Of a DNA stretch of 64,000 nucleotides, positions 1-10,654 are shown piece by piece. A program made the position numbers and the translations under genes. Position 1 is the first letter of the stretch. Each line of letters opens with the position of its first letter. The DNA is taken from NCBI RefSeq assembly GCF_028736175.1, contig NZ_CP117880.1:1302001-1366000 (forward strand), in the 5' to 3' direction. The notes under the pieces were generated by a model. The model was not told the DNA's origin, made no database searches, and worked only from the letters and a program-made list of their open reading frames with translations. This stretch comes from Sphingobacterium oryzagri. Lineage in GTDB: Bacteria > Bacteroidota > Bacteroidia > Sphingobacteriales > Sphingobacteriaceae.

Positions 1-60
1 ATGCTCTTAAAAGGAATCGGCATAGATGTCGACCAATCGGATAAAGATTTACAACACTAA
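1..60 (+). CDS. 3' end of a gene cut by the window edge
   Basis: The first 60 bases read open in frame 1 and end with TAA at 58-60. The visible C-terminus is rich in Gly, Ile and Asp. It stops 12 bases before the next start codon, so it probably belongs to the same transcript as the thioesterase. There is an ATG at position 1, but a 19-residue gene is less likely than the tail of a longer gene. I cannot assign a function. Confidence 0.4.
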   Translation: MLLKGIGIDVDQSDKDLQH

Positions 61-72
61 AATATTAAACTA

Positions 73-477
73 ATGACACTAGCGGAACGCATTGATCTAG
101 CGGAAACAAGGCTATGCACGACGGTTTTTCCATTTTTAACGAATCACCACGAAACGTTGTTCGGAGGAAAGGCGATGTCCATCATGGATGAAGTATCGTT
201 TATGGCAGCGACGCGGTTTTGCCGTAAAAAGCTCGTCACCGTATCGACAGATCGTATAGATTTCGAAAAAGCCATTCCGGCAGGAAGCATTATCGAAGCG
301 ATTGCGCGCGTGCAGAGTGTCGGCCGTACCAGTTTGAAGGTAAAGGTCGAGATTTATTTAGAGAAAATGTACGAAGAAGGCAGAGAGCTGGCTATACAAG
401 GCACATTTACTTTTGTTGCGCTAGACGATGACAAGAAGCCCATTCCAGTATTGGATGGACTAACGATCGAATCGTAA
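73..477 (+). CDS. acyl-CoA thioesterase, YciA-like hotdog fold
   Basis: This 134-residue protein probably hydrolyses acyl-CoA thioesters in the cytoplasm. It has the single-hotdog layout of the YciA/acyl-CoA hydrolase family. Residues 24-40 carry N-H-x-x-T-L-F-G-G followed by a helix with Met-Asp-Glu (the 'hotdog' helix), and the strand V-T-V-S-T-D-R-I-D-F follows at about residue 56. Length is normal for the family. It follows the partial upstream frame by 12 bases. The family call is firm; the substrate is not known. Confidence 0.85.
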   Translation: MTLAERIDLAETRLCTTVFPFLTNHHETLFGGKAMSIMDEVSFMAATRFCRKKLVTVSTDRIDFEKAIPAGSIIEAIARVQSVGRTSLKVKVEIYLEKMYEEGRELAIQGTFTFVALDDDKKPIPVLDGLTIES

Positions 478-479
478 AA

Positions 480-740
480 ACCTATTGAATAAACGAAAAT
501 CGGATTTTCTGCTCGATAGAATGCGAAAAGCTGATGCTGATTTTGCCAAGTGAAGCTATGAAAATCGCTATAAAAAATCTTTTGTTAATTTCTTATAGCG
601 ATTCTCTTGCTTGCGTGTCTAGATGCTTTTTTTTTGTTAGAAACCCGAGCTAACAGCTTGCGTCAGCGGCGGTAATAGCTGGGGCAAGCAGCGAGCGCGA
701 CACGAGCGAAAGTTAAGACGGATCAGGCGAGCCCATTTTG
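480..740. other. intergenic region with an inverted repeat and a GC-rich block
   Basis: The region lies between the convergent thioesterase and Old Yellow Enzyme genes. Bases 562-603 hold an inverted repeat (AATCGCTATAA ... TTATAGCGATT) that could fold in either direction and may end transcription from one side, although no clean T-tract follows. Bases 647-735 are richer in G and C than their surroundings, with several GAGC/GCGAG words. I find no gene there. Confidence 0.4.
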
Positions 741-1823
741 TTAAACAGATCTAGTTATCGTTTCTTTGGCGCGGACATACTGATCTGCCCAGGATAAATC
801 AACCTGTAGATCTTGCGCCGCATGATACACTAAATGCGGATCATCTAAAAATGCACGCGCAATTAAAATAAGATCGGCTTGTCCGTTGTTTAAGATTTCT
901 TCGGCCTGTTTGCCATGCGTAATCATGCCTACTGCAGCAGTCGTTAATCCAGAAGCCTTTTTTATTTCTTCGGCAAACGGAACTTGATAGTTCGGGCCTA
1001 CGGTAATTTCTTGATGCCGTACAGCACCGCCCGAAGATACATCAATGACTTCTACACCACGATCTTTCAAGATGTTGGCCAAAGCCACACTTTGTTCAAC
1101 GTCCCAGCCGCCTTCTGCCCAGTCGCTTGCCGAAATGCGTGTCCATAACGATACATCTCGCGTTAATGGGAGCAGGGCATCTACAATTTCCAGTAAAAAA
1201 CGAATTCTGTTTTCAAAGCTTCCGCCATACTCATCCTGCCGCTTGTTAACCAGCGGTGATAGAAACTGGTGGATGAGGTAACCATGCGCTGCATGTATCT
1301 CGATAATTTTATAGCCGGCTGCAAGCGAACGTAAAGTGGCCTGTTTAAAGCTGTCAACGATCGTTGCGATATCGGCTTTTTCTAATGCGCGCGGCGTATG
1401 ATCTTTTTCGTGAAAAGGAATAGCCGATGGCGCTACGGTTTGCCAGCCAAATTCCGTGTCGGGCGCAAACTGCGCTCTGCCTTCCCACGGTCGGTTGTCA
1501 CTCGCTTTTCGTCCGGCATGAGCCAACTGGATACCGGGTATACTTCCCTGCGCAGCAATAAATGCCGTTATTTGTTTGTACTTTTCAATATGTTCGTCTT
1601 TCCATATGCCGAGATCCCAAAACGAAATTCGGCCTTCCGGAACTACCGCCGTAGCTTCCTGAATCACGGCGCTAGCCTTGCCAATGGCAAATTGTCCTAA
1701 ATGGACTAAATGCCAATCATTTGCAAAGCCGTCAAGCGCCGAGTATTGGCACATGGGCGATACCACCAGACGGTTAGATAGCGTCATGTTTTTTAAGGAT
1801 AGGGATTCAAATACTTTAGCCAT
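741..1823 (-). CDS. NADH:flavin oxidoreductase, Old Yellow Enzyme family (YqjM/NamA-like)
   Basis: This 360-residue FMN enzyme reduces activated C=C bonds with NAD(P)H. It fits the short YqjM subgroup of Old Yellow Enzymes. The N-terminal S-P-M-C-Q-Y motif has Cys25 and Tyr27, matching the redox-tuning Cys and Tyr of YqjM. The I-H-A-A-H-G-Y-L-I-H-Q-F-L-S-P motif supplies His177 and His180 for substrate binding. It is the last gene of a minus-strand group that starts with aldehyde dehydrogenase, and it begins 23 bases after DUF779 ends. That setting suggests detoxification of reactive carbonyls, which is an inference. Confidence 0.9.
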   Translation of the reverse strand: MAKVFESLSLKNMTLSNRLVVSPMCQYSALDGFANDWHLVHLGQFAIGKASAVIQEATAVVPEGRISFWDLGIWKDEHIEKYKQITAFIAAQGSIPGIQLAHAGRKASDNRPWEGRAQFAPDTEFGWQTVAPSAIPFHEKDHTPRALEKADIATIVDSFKQATLRSLAAGYKIIEIHAAHGYLIHQFLSPLVNKRQDEYGGSFENRIRFLLEIVDALLPLTRDVSLWTRISASDWAEGGWDVEQSVALANILKDRGVEVIDVSSGGAVRHQEITVGPNYQVPFAEEIKKASGLTTAAVGMITHGKQAEEILNNGQADLILIARAFLDDPHLVYHAAQDLQVDLSWADQYVRAKETITRSV

Positions 1824-1846
1824 TTTTTAATTATTATACACGTTGT

Positions 1847-2224
1847 TTATTCATTACGTTGAACGGGTGCTAAGTTAGCAAGTTCATCTTCAGAAAATAA
1901 ACGATAATGTACCTTGAATGTTTTGCCTAGTGGTGTTTCCAGTGAAAAACCTCCGGGTCCGAAGCCATCAAGCACGTCGAGGGTGAAGTGCGCATGTTTC
2001 CAATATTCAAATAGGTCGCGATCTACCCAAAATTCAAAGCCCTCCGCAAGACCGATAAGTGCATCGTTCATCCGGGGGAAGTAGCCGCCTTTCTCAAAGC
2101 ATTGTGGCTGCGTGCCTTCGCAGCAACCACCAGCTTGGTAAAACATTAAATCACCATGGGTTGACGAGAGCTCTTGAATAAGTGCTTTGGCTTTTTCGGT
2201 TACATCTAATCTGCTTGTTGCCAT
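1847..2224 (-). CDS. DUF779 domain protein
   Basis: A 125-residue protein of the DUF779 family, whose members often sit next to aldehyde dehydrogenases. Residues 31-42 hold a Cys-rich motif G-G-C-C-E-G-T-Q-P-Q-C, which looks suited to metal or thiol chemistry. The C-terminal half is rich in aromatic and Gly residues. No biochemical role is established to my knowledge. It lies between the aldehyde dehydrogenase and Old Yellow Enzyme genes on the same strand. Confidence 0.85.
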   Translation of the reverse strand: MATSRLDVTEKAKALIQELSSTHGDLMFYQAGGCCEGTQPQCFEKGGYFPRMNDALIGLAEGFEFWVDRDLFEYWKHAHFTLDVLDGFGPGGFSLETPLGKTFKVHYRLFSEDELANLAPVQRNE

Positions 2225-2239
2225 AACGCTGTTTTTTTA

Positions 2240-2274
2240 TAAAACAAATGGGATTATGTGAATAACCCCATTTG
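2240..2274 (-). terminator. hairpin between aldehyde dehydrogenase and DUF779 (attenuator or partial terminator)
   Basis: CAAATGGG at 2245-2252 pairs with CCCATTTG at 2267-2274. The stem continues through TTAT/ATAA to a four-base loop. On the minus strand the stem is followed by TTTTAT and a short A-tract. It lies within one operon, so it may lower expression of the two downstream genes relative to the dehydrogenase. Confidence 0.55.
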
Positions 2275-2295
2275 CGCGGTATATGTTTCTGTTGT

Positions 2296-3798
2296 TTAGA
2301 AAAATCCGAGTTTCTCTTTGTCGTACGAGATCAACATGTTTTTTGTCTGACGATAGTGATCTAGCATCATCTTATGGTTTTCTCGACCAATACCAGATTG
2401 CTTGTAACCACCAAAAGGTGCTCCGGCAGGATAGGAGTGATATTGATTAACCCACACCCGACCCGCTTGTATCGCGCGCGGTATTTGATACAACTGATGA
2501 GCATCTCTGGTCCATACGCCAGCTCCCAGTCCGTAAATCGTGTCGTTGGCCAGTGCGATTGCCTCGGCTTCGTCTTTGAAGGTGGTAACGGCCAGCACCG
2601 GACCAAAAATCTCTTCCTGGAAAATACGCATTTTATTGTTGCCTTTGAACAGCGTAGGTTTGATGTAAAAACCTTCTTCAAAACCTTCGCCCACTTGATT
2701 CTCATCGCCACCGGTCAACACCTCGGCACCTTCTTCTTTACCCAATTTGATGTATGACATGATTTTGTCTTTCTGAATCTTGGATGCTTGCGCGCCCATC
2801 ATGGTTGCCGGGTCTAGTGGATCACCGACTTTTATCTGGTTGACGCGATCAATGACCTTGGCAATGAAACGATCGTAAATATCTTCCTGGATTAGTAATC
2901 GCGACGGACAGGTGCAAATTTCACCTTGGTTAAGCGCAAATAGTACAGCGCCTTCAATCGCTTTGTCCAAAAATGCATCATCATGATCCATGACCGAACT
3001 AAAGAAAACATTAGGTGATTTTCCGCCAAGTTCTAACGTAACTGGAATGATGTTTTCGGTGGCGTACTGCATCACCATGCGGCCTGTTGCGGTTGAACCG
3101 GTGAAAGCTGCTTTGGAAACTTTAGGATTGGTAACTAATGTTCTTCCTAATTCGGATCCAAAACCATTGACGATGTTAACCACGCCTTCGGGAATAAGAT
3201 CACCTATAAGCTCCAGAAGCACCAAGATAGAGACTGGTGTGCTTTCTGCAGGTTTGAGCACCACGCAGTTACCGGCAGCCAAAGCAGGGGCTAATTTCCA
3301 AACAGCCATCAATATCGGGAAGTTCCACGGGATAATTTGCGCGATAACGCCCAACGGTTCGTTCACGATGATGGAAACAGTGTCTTTATCCAACTCGTTG
3401 ATAGATCCTTCTTCGGCTCTGATCACGCTGGCAAAGTAACGAAAATGATCTATCGCCAAAGGAATATCGGCGTTTAACGTTTCGCGTACTGCTTTGCCAT
3501 TATCGATTGTTTCCACTGCGGCGATATGTTCGAGGTTTTCCTCTATACGGTCGGCTATTTTGTTTAGCATAATACTTCGTTCGGTAGCTGATGTTTTGCT
3601 GAACTGTTCAAAAGCCCTGTGCGCAGCATCGACCGCAAGTTCGATATCCTCTTTCGTCGAATGGGCTACCTGTGTAAACACTTTGCCGTCAACAGGCGAT
3701 ACATTGTCAAAATATTTTCCTAATACGGGAGCAACAAATTTGCCGCCGATGTAATTGTCATAACGTTCTTTGAACGTGGGTTTTTTAATTGCACTCAT
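2296..3798 (-). CDS. aldehyde dehydrogenase family protein (acetaldehyde dehydrogenase type)
   Basis: A full-length 500-residue NAD(P)-dependent aldehyde dehydrogenase that oxidises an aldehyde to the acid. The general base Glu256 sits in L-E-L-G-G-K-S-P, and the catalytic Cys295 is in [10 protein letters not shown]. The P-W-N-F-P motif is at about 157-161. The C-T-C-P form of the active site and the DUF779 partner are typical of ExaC/AcoD/AldB-type enzymes that act on short aldehydes. It is the first gene of the operon and is divergent from an AraC regulator, its likely controller. The natural aldehyde is not known. Confidence 0.93.
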   Translation of the reverse strand: MSAIKKPTFKERYDNYIGGKFVAPVLGKYFDNVSPVDGKVFTQVAHSTKEDIELAVDAAHRAFEQFSKTSATERSIMLNKIADRIEENLEHIAAVETIDNGKAVRETLNADIPLAIDHFRYFASVIRAEEGSINELDKDTVSIIVNEPLGVIAQIIPWNFPILMAVWKLAPALAAGNCVVLKPAESTPVSILVLLELIGDLIPEGVVNIVNGFGSELGRTLVTNPKVSKAAFTGSTATGRMVMQYATENIIPVTLELGGKSPNVFFSSVMDHDDAFLDKAIEGAVLFALNQGEICTCPSRLLIQEDIYDRFIAKVIDRVNQIKVGDPLDPATMMGAQASKIQKDKIMSYIKLGKEEGAEVLTGGDENQVGEGFEEGFYIKPTLFKGNNKMRIFQEEIFGPVLAVTTFKDEAEAIALANDTIYGLGAGVWTRDAHQLYQIPRAIQAGRVWVNQYHSYPAGAPFGGYKQSGIGRENHKMMLDHYRQTKNMLISYDKEKLGFF

Positions 3799-3833
3799 GT
3801 TACTTAATTTTTATATTGGTCTGTTAGCTAAAA

Positions 3834-3841
3834 CAAATATA
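3834..3841 (-). promoter_or_regulatory. -7 promoter element for the aldehyde dehydrogenase operon
   Basis: On the minus strand the sequence reads TATATTTG, an exact match to the Bacteroidota -7 consensus TAnnTTTG, 36 bases upstream of the start codon. I do not see a good -33 TTG at the right distance. A weak -33 would suit an operon that needs an activator. Confidence 0.5.
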
Positions 3842-3929
3842 GGTTTGTAGGGGTTTTTCTAATAGCACTTTTGTGTCAAATAGTAGCACAATCCGGAGAT
3901 CATACGTCAGTATATCGCGTTGGTTTCTT

Positions 3930-3937
3930 TATATTTG
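3930..3937 (+). promoter_or_regulatory. -7 promoter element for the AraC regulator
   Basis: TATATTTG matches the TAnnTTTG consensus, 31 bases before the start codon. No clear -33 partner is seen. The element is back to back with the aldehyde dehydrogenase promoter, about 90 bases away. Confidence 0.45.
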
Positions 3938-3953
3938 AGTATAACCTGTAAAC

Positions 3954-3968
3954 AAGTAGGAGGGAAGA
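3954..3968 (+). promoter_or_regulatory. strong Shine-Dalgarno site of the AraC regulator
   Basis: AGTAGGAGGGAAG stands directly before the ATG at 3969. Strong Shine-Dalgarno sequences are uncommon in Bacteroidota, so this one stands out and fixes the start. Confidence 0.6.
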
Positions 3969-4880
3969 ATGTCCAACAATAACCAATTGCACATGTTGCC
4001 ATTGTCGAGCCGTAAAGAACTGACGACATTGGTCGAAAACCGACGCGCATATACGTTGGCAAATCATGAGCTGAATATCTTTGAAACCTACGAAGCGAGT
4101 TCGCTCGTGCCCTTGCAATTTAATGATCTGGTGATTATTAACATGATCAAAGGCAAAAAAGTGATGCATTTGCAAGAGAAGATTTCATTCGACTATTTTC
4201 CGGGTGAAACTTTACTATTGCCTGAATACACAAAAATGAAGATTGATTTTCCTGAGGCTCGGTTAGAATCGCCTACGCAGTGTACTGCCATTACGGTAAG
4301 CGCGGATAAGATTAGCGAGGTGGTGAACTATCTGAATGAGTTCTATCCCAAAAAAGGGAGCGACGCCAATTGGTCTTTCCAACTGGATAAATTTCACTTC
4401 AGTAACAATGAAGAGTTGGTACGCCTGACTAATCGGCTTTTTCAGGTAAGCCTCAGCCATGATATACACAAAGAAGCCCTGGCTGATTTGGCTCTCAAAG
4501 AATTGATGATCCGTATTATGCAGATGCAGGGGCTGCTCGTATTGCAAGAAAACGGAGCAAGTAAAAACAGCTCCACTTTTCATTTTGTAAAGCAATATAT
4601 TGCAGAAAACTTAACCGAAAAGTTGACGGTTGAACATATCTGTGCGAAGGTGGGTATGAGTAAAAGTGCACTGGCGCGAGCTTTTAAAGCGGAATTTGGC
4701 GTAAGTTTAATGGAGTTCGTCATACGCGAACGTATTCTTCAGGCCAAAAAAATACTGCGAGCGGCAGACAGCGTAAAAGAAGCCTGCTTTGCGGCAGGCT
4801 TCTCGGATGTAAATTATTTTATACGCTTATTCAAACAACGGGAAGGCTTAACGCCAGGCCAATTTAAAGCGCAGGGCTAA
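3969..4880 (+). CDS. AraC family transcriptional regulator
   Basis: A 303-residue regulator with an N-terminal sensing domain of AraC_N type (about residues 10-170) and two C-terminal helix-turn-helix motifs (about 205-300), including V-E-H-I-C-A-K-V-G-M-S-K-S and the family signature A-C-F-A-A-G-F-S-D-V-N-Y-F-I-R-L-F-K. It is transcribed away from the aldehyde dehydrogenase operon, so control of that operon by an aldehyde or alcohol signal is the natural inference. Confidence 0.9.
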   Translation: MSNNNQLHMLPLSSRKELTTLVENRRAYTLANHELNIFETYEASSLVPLQFNDLVIINMIKGKKVMHLQEKISFDYFPGETLLLPEYTKMKIDFPEARLESPTQCTAITVSADKISEVVNYLNEFYPKKGSDANWSFQLDKFHFSNNEELVRLTNRLFQVSLSHDIHKEALADLALKELMIRIMQMQGLLVLQENGASKNSSTFHFVKQYIAENLTEKLTVEHICAKVGMSKSALARAFKAEFGVSLMEFVIRERILQAKKILRAADSVKEACFAAGFSDVNYFIRLFKQREGLTPGQFKAQG

Positions 4881-4889
4881 ACCGGTTGC

Positions 4890-5345
4890 TTAACGTTTCA
4901 TAACCCGATCGAGTTCCCGCTTACTTTCGCGCTCTTTGATCGTGTCACGCTTATCAAAGTCTTTTTTACCTTGAGCCAGGGCAATCTCTACCTTAGCAAA
5001 ACCCCGTTCACTAATGAAGATGCGAAGCGGAACAATGGTAAAGCCCTTTTCTTCTCCCTTTTCACGAAGCTTTTTAAGCTCGCGTTTGGTCAATAAGAGT
5101 TGACGGTCGCGTTTTGCCTCATGGTTGTAAAAAGAACCGAACGAATATTCCGCGATATGCATATTCCGGATGTAGAGTCCGTCTTCGAAGAAATTGCAAA
5201 AGCTATCGTTAATGTTAGCCTTTCCTTCGCGGATAGATTTGATTTCTGTACCTAACAAACGGATGCCTGCCGTGTACCGATCAAGAAGATGATATTCGAA
5301 AGAAGCGCGTTTATTTTTTATATTGATGTGTGCTGAAATACCCAT
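4890..5345 (-). CDS. smpB: SsrA-binding protein SmpB
   Basis: A 151-residue protein that binds tmRNA and brings it to stalled ribosomes during trans-translation. It shows the family hallmarks: N-K-R-A-S-F-E-Y at residues 11-18, [14 protein letters not shown] at about 32-45, and the basic C-terminal tail [14 protein letters not shown], which enters the decoding centre. Length is typical. It ends 9 bases after the convergent AraC gene, and no terminator hairpin is visible between them. Confidence 0.97.
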   Translation of the reverse strand: MGISAHINIKNKRASFEYHLLDRYTAGIRLLGTEIKSIREGKANINDSFCNFFEDGLYIRNMHIAEYSFGSFYNHEAKRDRQLLLTKRELKKLREKGEEKGFTIVPLRIFISERGFAKVEIALAQGKKDFDKRDTIKERESKRELDRVMKR

Positions 5346-5363
5346 GTGCTATTGTTTAATCTG

Positions 5364-5371
5364 CAAAAGTA
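5364..5371 (-). promoter_or_regulatory. -7 promoter element for smpB
   Basis: On the minus strand TACTTTTG matches TAnnTTTG and lies 18 bases before the smpB start, which gives a very short leader. A TTCG about 18 bases further upstream is a weak -33. Confidence 0.45.
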
Positions 5372-5589
5372 AAGATTTTATATTTTTGTCGAAGTTTTAA
5401 TCTGGAACTATTGCTAATATCTTAACAATAATTTAATTTTATGATATTCATATGGTTTTTAGATGAGGTTAAATGAATCGAGTTTCGTATGTTTGCAGCG
5501 GTTTTTTTTAGGCTGAATATATACAATGTTAATTTTTAATGGTCTTTTGGATGGTTCTTTGCATCGGGAAGGATAATTAGAAGTGGAAA

Positions 5590-5620
5590 TTGTATATTTT
5601 TGTTTATTATTATATTTTTG
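5590..5620 (+). promoter_or_regulatory. promoter of the sphingolipid operon
   Basis: TTG at 5590-5592 and TATTTTTG at 5613-5620 are 20 bases apart, a good Bacteroidota -33/-7 pair. A second TATTTTTG at 5595-5602 lies inside the spacer but has no partner at the right distance. The predicted transcript would have a leader of about 75 bases before spt. Confidence 0.65.
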
Positions 5621-5649
5621 ACGTTTAATACATTAAAGTCAAAAGTTAA

Positions 5650-8031
<2,382 letters not shown>

Positions 8032-8035
<4 letters not shown>

Positions 8036-9027
8036 AAAAGAAAGTTTTAGTAACGGGAGCTAGTGGTTTCGTTGGGTCTCATCTTGTGGAGACTGCTGCA
8101 AAGCTAGGATACGAAGTGCACGCCGCCGTTAGAAAATCTAGTCTTATCCGTGTTGTCGAACCTTTTGTCCAACAGTTTGTTTATCCAGATTTTGATAATC
8201 CTGCATCATTGCAGGAACTTTTTGATACCGAGGGATATGATTATGTCATTCATGCCGCTGCACTGACGAAAGCTAAATCGGAAAGAGAGATCACGGCCGT
8301 CAATGTCGGCGTGACCGAGCGCCTGTTAGACGCTGCCTTTCAAGCAAAAAATCCGCCGTTACGAGTCGTTTTTGTCAGTAGCCTGGCGGCAATTGGCCCG
8401 GTGCCGTATACAGAAAAGCCGATTCAGGATAACGCCGCTTACCGTCCTGTTACGCTATACGGGCGAAGCAAGCAGGCCGCTGAAGAAATGATTCGTGCGA
8501 AATTTTCGACAAAGCCGATCACGGTTATTCGTCCCACGGCTGTGTACGGTCCGCGTGAAAAAGATCTTTTCATTCTTTTTAATACGATGAATAAAGGGTT
8601 GGATGCTTACATTGGTAGAGCTCCGCAAAAATTATCTTTCGTATATGTGCGTGATCTCGTTGATGTGTTATTAAGTGCATGCAGTAGCGAGCAGCAGGGC
8701 TTGACATTTTTTAATATTACTGACGGACAAGAATATTCCCGGTATGCGATGGCTGAAGTATTTAAAGAGACTTTTGCCAAGAAATTGCTCCGCGTGCATG
8801 TGCCATTGGGTTTGGTGCGGCAAGTGGCGAAGATTTCCCAATGGCTTTATCGCAATTCGAGCAAAACACCCGTAATCTATCCTGAACGATTGGGCGAACT
8901 GACCGCTCAAAACTGGAGCTGCGACATTTCGCAGGCGAATAAAATTTTAAATTACCATCCAAAGTATAACTTAGCTTCAGGTTTGAAAGAAAGTTTACGC
9001 TGGTATAAGCATAACAACTGGTTCTAA
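8032..9027 (+). CDS. extended SDR (NAD-dependent epimerase/dehydratase family), candidate ceramide reductase CerR
   Basis: A 331-residue extended short-chain dehydrogenase/reductase. The N-terminal Rossmann motif is G-A-S-G-F-V-G (9-15), the active-site Ser is in F-V-S-S-L-A-A (116-117), and the catalytic pair Tyr143/Lys147 is in Y-G-R-S-K. In bacterial sphingolipid clusters an SDR of this class (CerR) reduces the 3-keto group after N-acylation. Gene order and the 4-base ATGA overlap with the acyltransferase point to that role. Family is certain; substrate is inferred. Confidence 0.75.
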
Positions 9028-9038
9028 TAACGTGCCTT

Positions 9039-9743
9039 ATGAGTCAAGAGATTAACAAAAAGCTTTTCGAAGATCGGAAAAGGACAAATATTTTAAGCAA
9101 TCCTGAACAGAAGTATATATCCTATCTTGTTCCACGTATCCCAAATTGGATATCGTCTGATGGATTAACGGCAATCGGATTTGTTGGGTCGCTGATGATT
9201 TTAGTGAGCTTCCTTTTAGCCGAATACGTGTCAAGGCCGCTGTTGTTATTAGGGATTTTTGGTTTTTTCGTGCAGTGGTTTGGCGATTCGCTAGATGGAC
9301 GTATTGCATTCTATAGAAATAAATCTAGAAAATGGTACGGCTTCGCGCTAGATATCGTGATGGATTGGATCAGCACCGTGATGATTGGTCTGGGCTATGT
9401 CTTTTATGCACCGGATGATTTTAAGTATTCGGGCTTTGCTTTGGTATCTTTGTATGGATGGGCAATGATTATTTCGCAATTGCGCTACCGCATTACCGAT
9501 AAATATACAATCGATGCCGGTTTGATGGGGCCAACCGAAATCCGCGTCGTGATTTGTGCTGTTCTTTTGGCAGAAGTGATCTTTCCAGGAAGTATTAATT
9601 ATTTAGTTATCGGTATTTGCGCTATTTTATTTATCATCAATTGCATTGATACCAAAAATCTGTTGCATTTGGGCGACCTGAAAGATTGGGAGGAGAAGAA
9701 GAATAAAAGCGTGCCGGCCCATGAAGCAGAAGCTGAAGTTTAA
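9039..9743 (+). CDS. CDP-alcohol phosphatidyltransferase family membrane enzyme
   Basis: A 234-residue inner-membrane protein with about six membrane segments. The family active site is visible as D83-x2-D86-G87-x2-A90-x10-G101-x3-D105-x3-D109. The Arg that normally follows Ala in this motif is Phe91, an unusual change. Such enzymes transfer a phospho-alcohol from a CDP-alcohol to an acceptor hydroxyl. Its place in the spt operon suggests that it adds the head group to ceramide, for example phosphoethanolamine or phosphoinositol; which one cannot be read from the sequence. It starts 11 bases after the SDR. Confidence 0.8.
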   Translation: MSQEINKKLFEDRKRTNILSNPEQKYISYLVPRIPNWISSDGLTAIGFVGSLMILVSFLLAEYVSRPLLLLGIFGFFVQWFGDSLDGRIAFYRNKSRKWYGFALDIVMDWISTVMIGLGYVFYAPDDFKYSGFALVSLYGWAMIISQLRYRITDKYTIDAGLMGPTEIRVVICAVLLAEVIFPGSINYLVIGICAILFIINCIDTKNLLHLGDLKDWEEKKNKSVPAHEAEAEV

Positions 9744-10137
9744 TACGCCGAAGAGCGATTTCATGCTTTCGTTTGGGAAGGCGCAGGTTTCTGCTTTTTT
9801 AGGTGGATTATCAGACTTTGCTATTTATACGTTTTGTTTACAGGTTTTGGGCTATTCGGCCCATGGCTCCAATGTGATCAGCGGAGGACTTGGCGCTATC
9901 GTCAACTTCTCGATTAACCGATATTGGGCTTTCGATAATAAAACGACAGCCATAGGTGATCAACTTTGGAAGTTTGTCTTGGTCGTGCTAGGTAGCATCA
10001 CGTTGAAATCGACTGGTATTTATCTCTTGGTTGATTACCTATTTTTCAACCCGTTTTACTCAAAGCTCATCGTGGAAATAGTCGTTTCCCTGGGTTTCAA
10101 CTTTATACTACAAAAATATTGGGTTTTTAGAAAGTAA
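9721..10137 (+). CDS. GtrA family membrane protein
   Basis: A 138-residue protein with four predicted membrane segments and the GtrA signature G-A-I-V-N-F-S-I-N-R-Y-W-A-F, repeated loosely at the C-terminus as F-N-F-I-L-Q-K-Y-W-V-F. GtrA proteins are thought to help move lipid-linked sugars across membranes. It overlaps the CDP-alcohol transferase by 23 bases, so the two are probably coupled in translation. A role in moving or decorating a sphingolipid is an inference. Confidence 0.85.
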   Translation: MKQKLKFNTPKSDFMLSFGKAQVSAFLGGLSDFAIYTFCLQVLGYSAHGSNVISGGLGAIVNFSINRYWAFDNKTTAIGDQLWKFVLVVLGSITLKSTGIYLLVDYLFFNPFYSKLIVEIVVSLGFNFILQKYWVFRK

Positions 10138-10286
10138 GTCCTCCTATTGTAATCTCCCGATTTTATCCCTTTTTTCACTCTTTGATTAAGCGCAATACGC
10201 GAGGCGCTTTGCAGATAAATCTTTCTAATTTGATAATGTTACCAATTGAAAGCGCGCTATATTGACTTTTATATTGGTTTATCACG

Positions 10287-10302
10287 TGGTGAAATTTCAC
10301 CA
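10287..10302. promoter_or_regulatory. 16-base perfect palindrome upstream of the rRNA promoters
   Basis: TGGTGAAATTTCACCA is fully self-complementary and lies about 180 bases before the first rRNA promoter. It could bind a dimeric regulator. Its role is not known. Confidence 0.4.
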
Positions 10303-10450
10303 TCAACGGAGTTTACGTCACAAATAAAAATTGGTGGTTACACAATAAGCGCTCTCAAAACCTCGTTATTATTGTTCCAACTGCAGCAAAGGTTCGTTCT
10401 TTAGCAAAAATATCTTGCAGTCTTCCAGTGTCTTGCGTTGTTTCTGAAAT

Positions 10451-10466
10451 AAATACGTACGTATTT
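10451..10466. promoter_or_regulatory. 16-base perfect palindrome touching rRNA promoter P1
   Basis: AAATACGTACGTATTT is fully self-complementary and ends two bases before the -33 TTG of P1. The position fits an activator or repressor site. Confidence 0.45.
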
Positions 10467-10467
10467 C

Positions 10468-10499
10468 TTGGAAGTAATAGGTCAAAGTTTCTATCTTTG
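10468..10499 (+). promoter_or_regulatory. rRNA operon promoter P1
   Basis: TTG at 10468-10470 and TATCTTTG at 10492-10499 are 21 bases apart. Downstream bases (TTTGCA ... AAGGGAGGGA) resemble those after P2, so P1 and P2 look like a duplication. Confidence 0.7.
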
Positions 10500-10623
10500 C
10501 ACCACTCCGCAAGGGAGGGACGATTGAAAAGCGCATACTGGAAGAAGGAAAAAGCCTTTATTGAAGGGTGTTTCCACGGTCGCAAGCTCTGCAAAGAGCA
10601 GCAAAAAAAAAGTTCAACTTTAT

Positions 10624-10654
10624 TTTGTGAGACCGAAAAAATCTTCTACCTTTG
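10624..10654 (+). promoter_or_regulatory. rRNA operon promoter P2
   Basis: TTTG at 10624-10627 and TACCTTTG at 10647-10654 are 19 bases apart, a full match to the Bacteroidota consensus. It is followed by AAGGAGGGA, as in P1. Confidence 0.75.

Noticed and set aside
2374..2757. Plus-strand frame of 127 codons opposite the aldehyde dehydrogenase
   Set aside because: It is a shadow of a conserved coding region and has no start context or family.
10586..10599. GCTCT-GCAA-AGAGC hairpin between P1 and P2 as a terminator
   Set aside because: The stem is only five pairs and is followed by A and not T on the transcribed strand.
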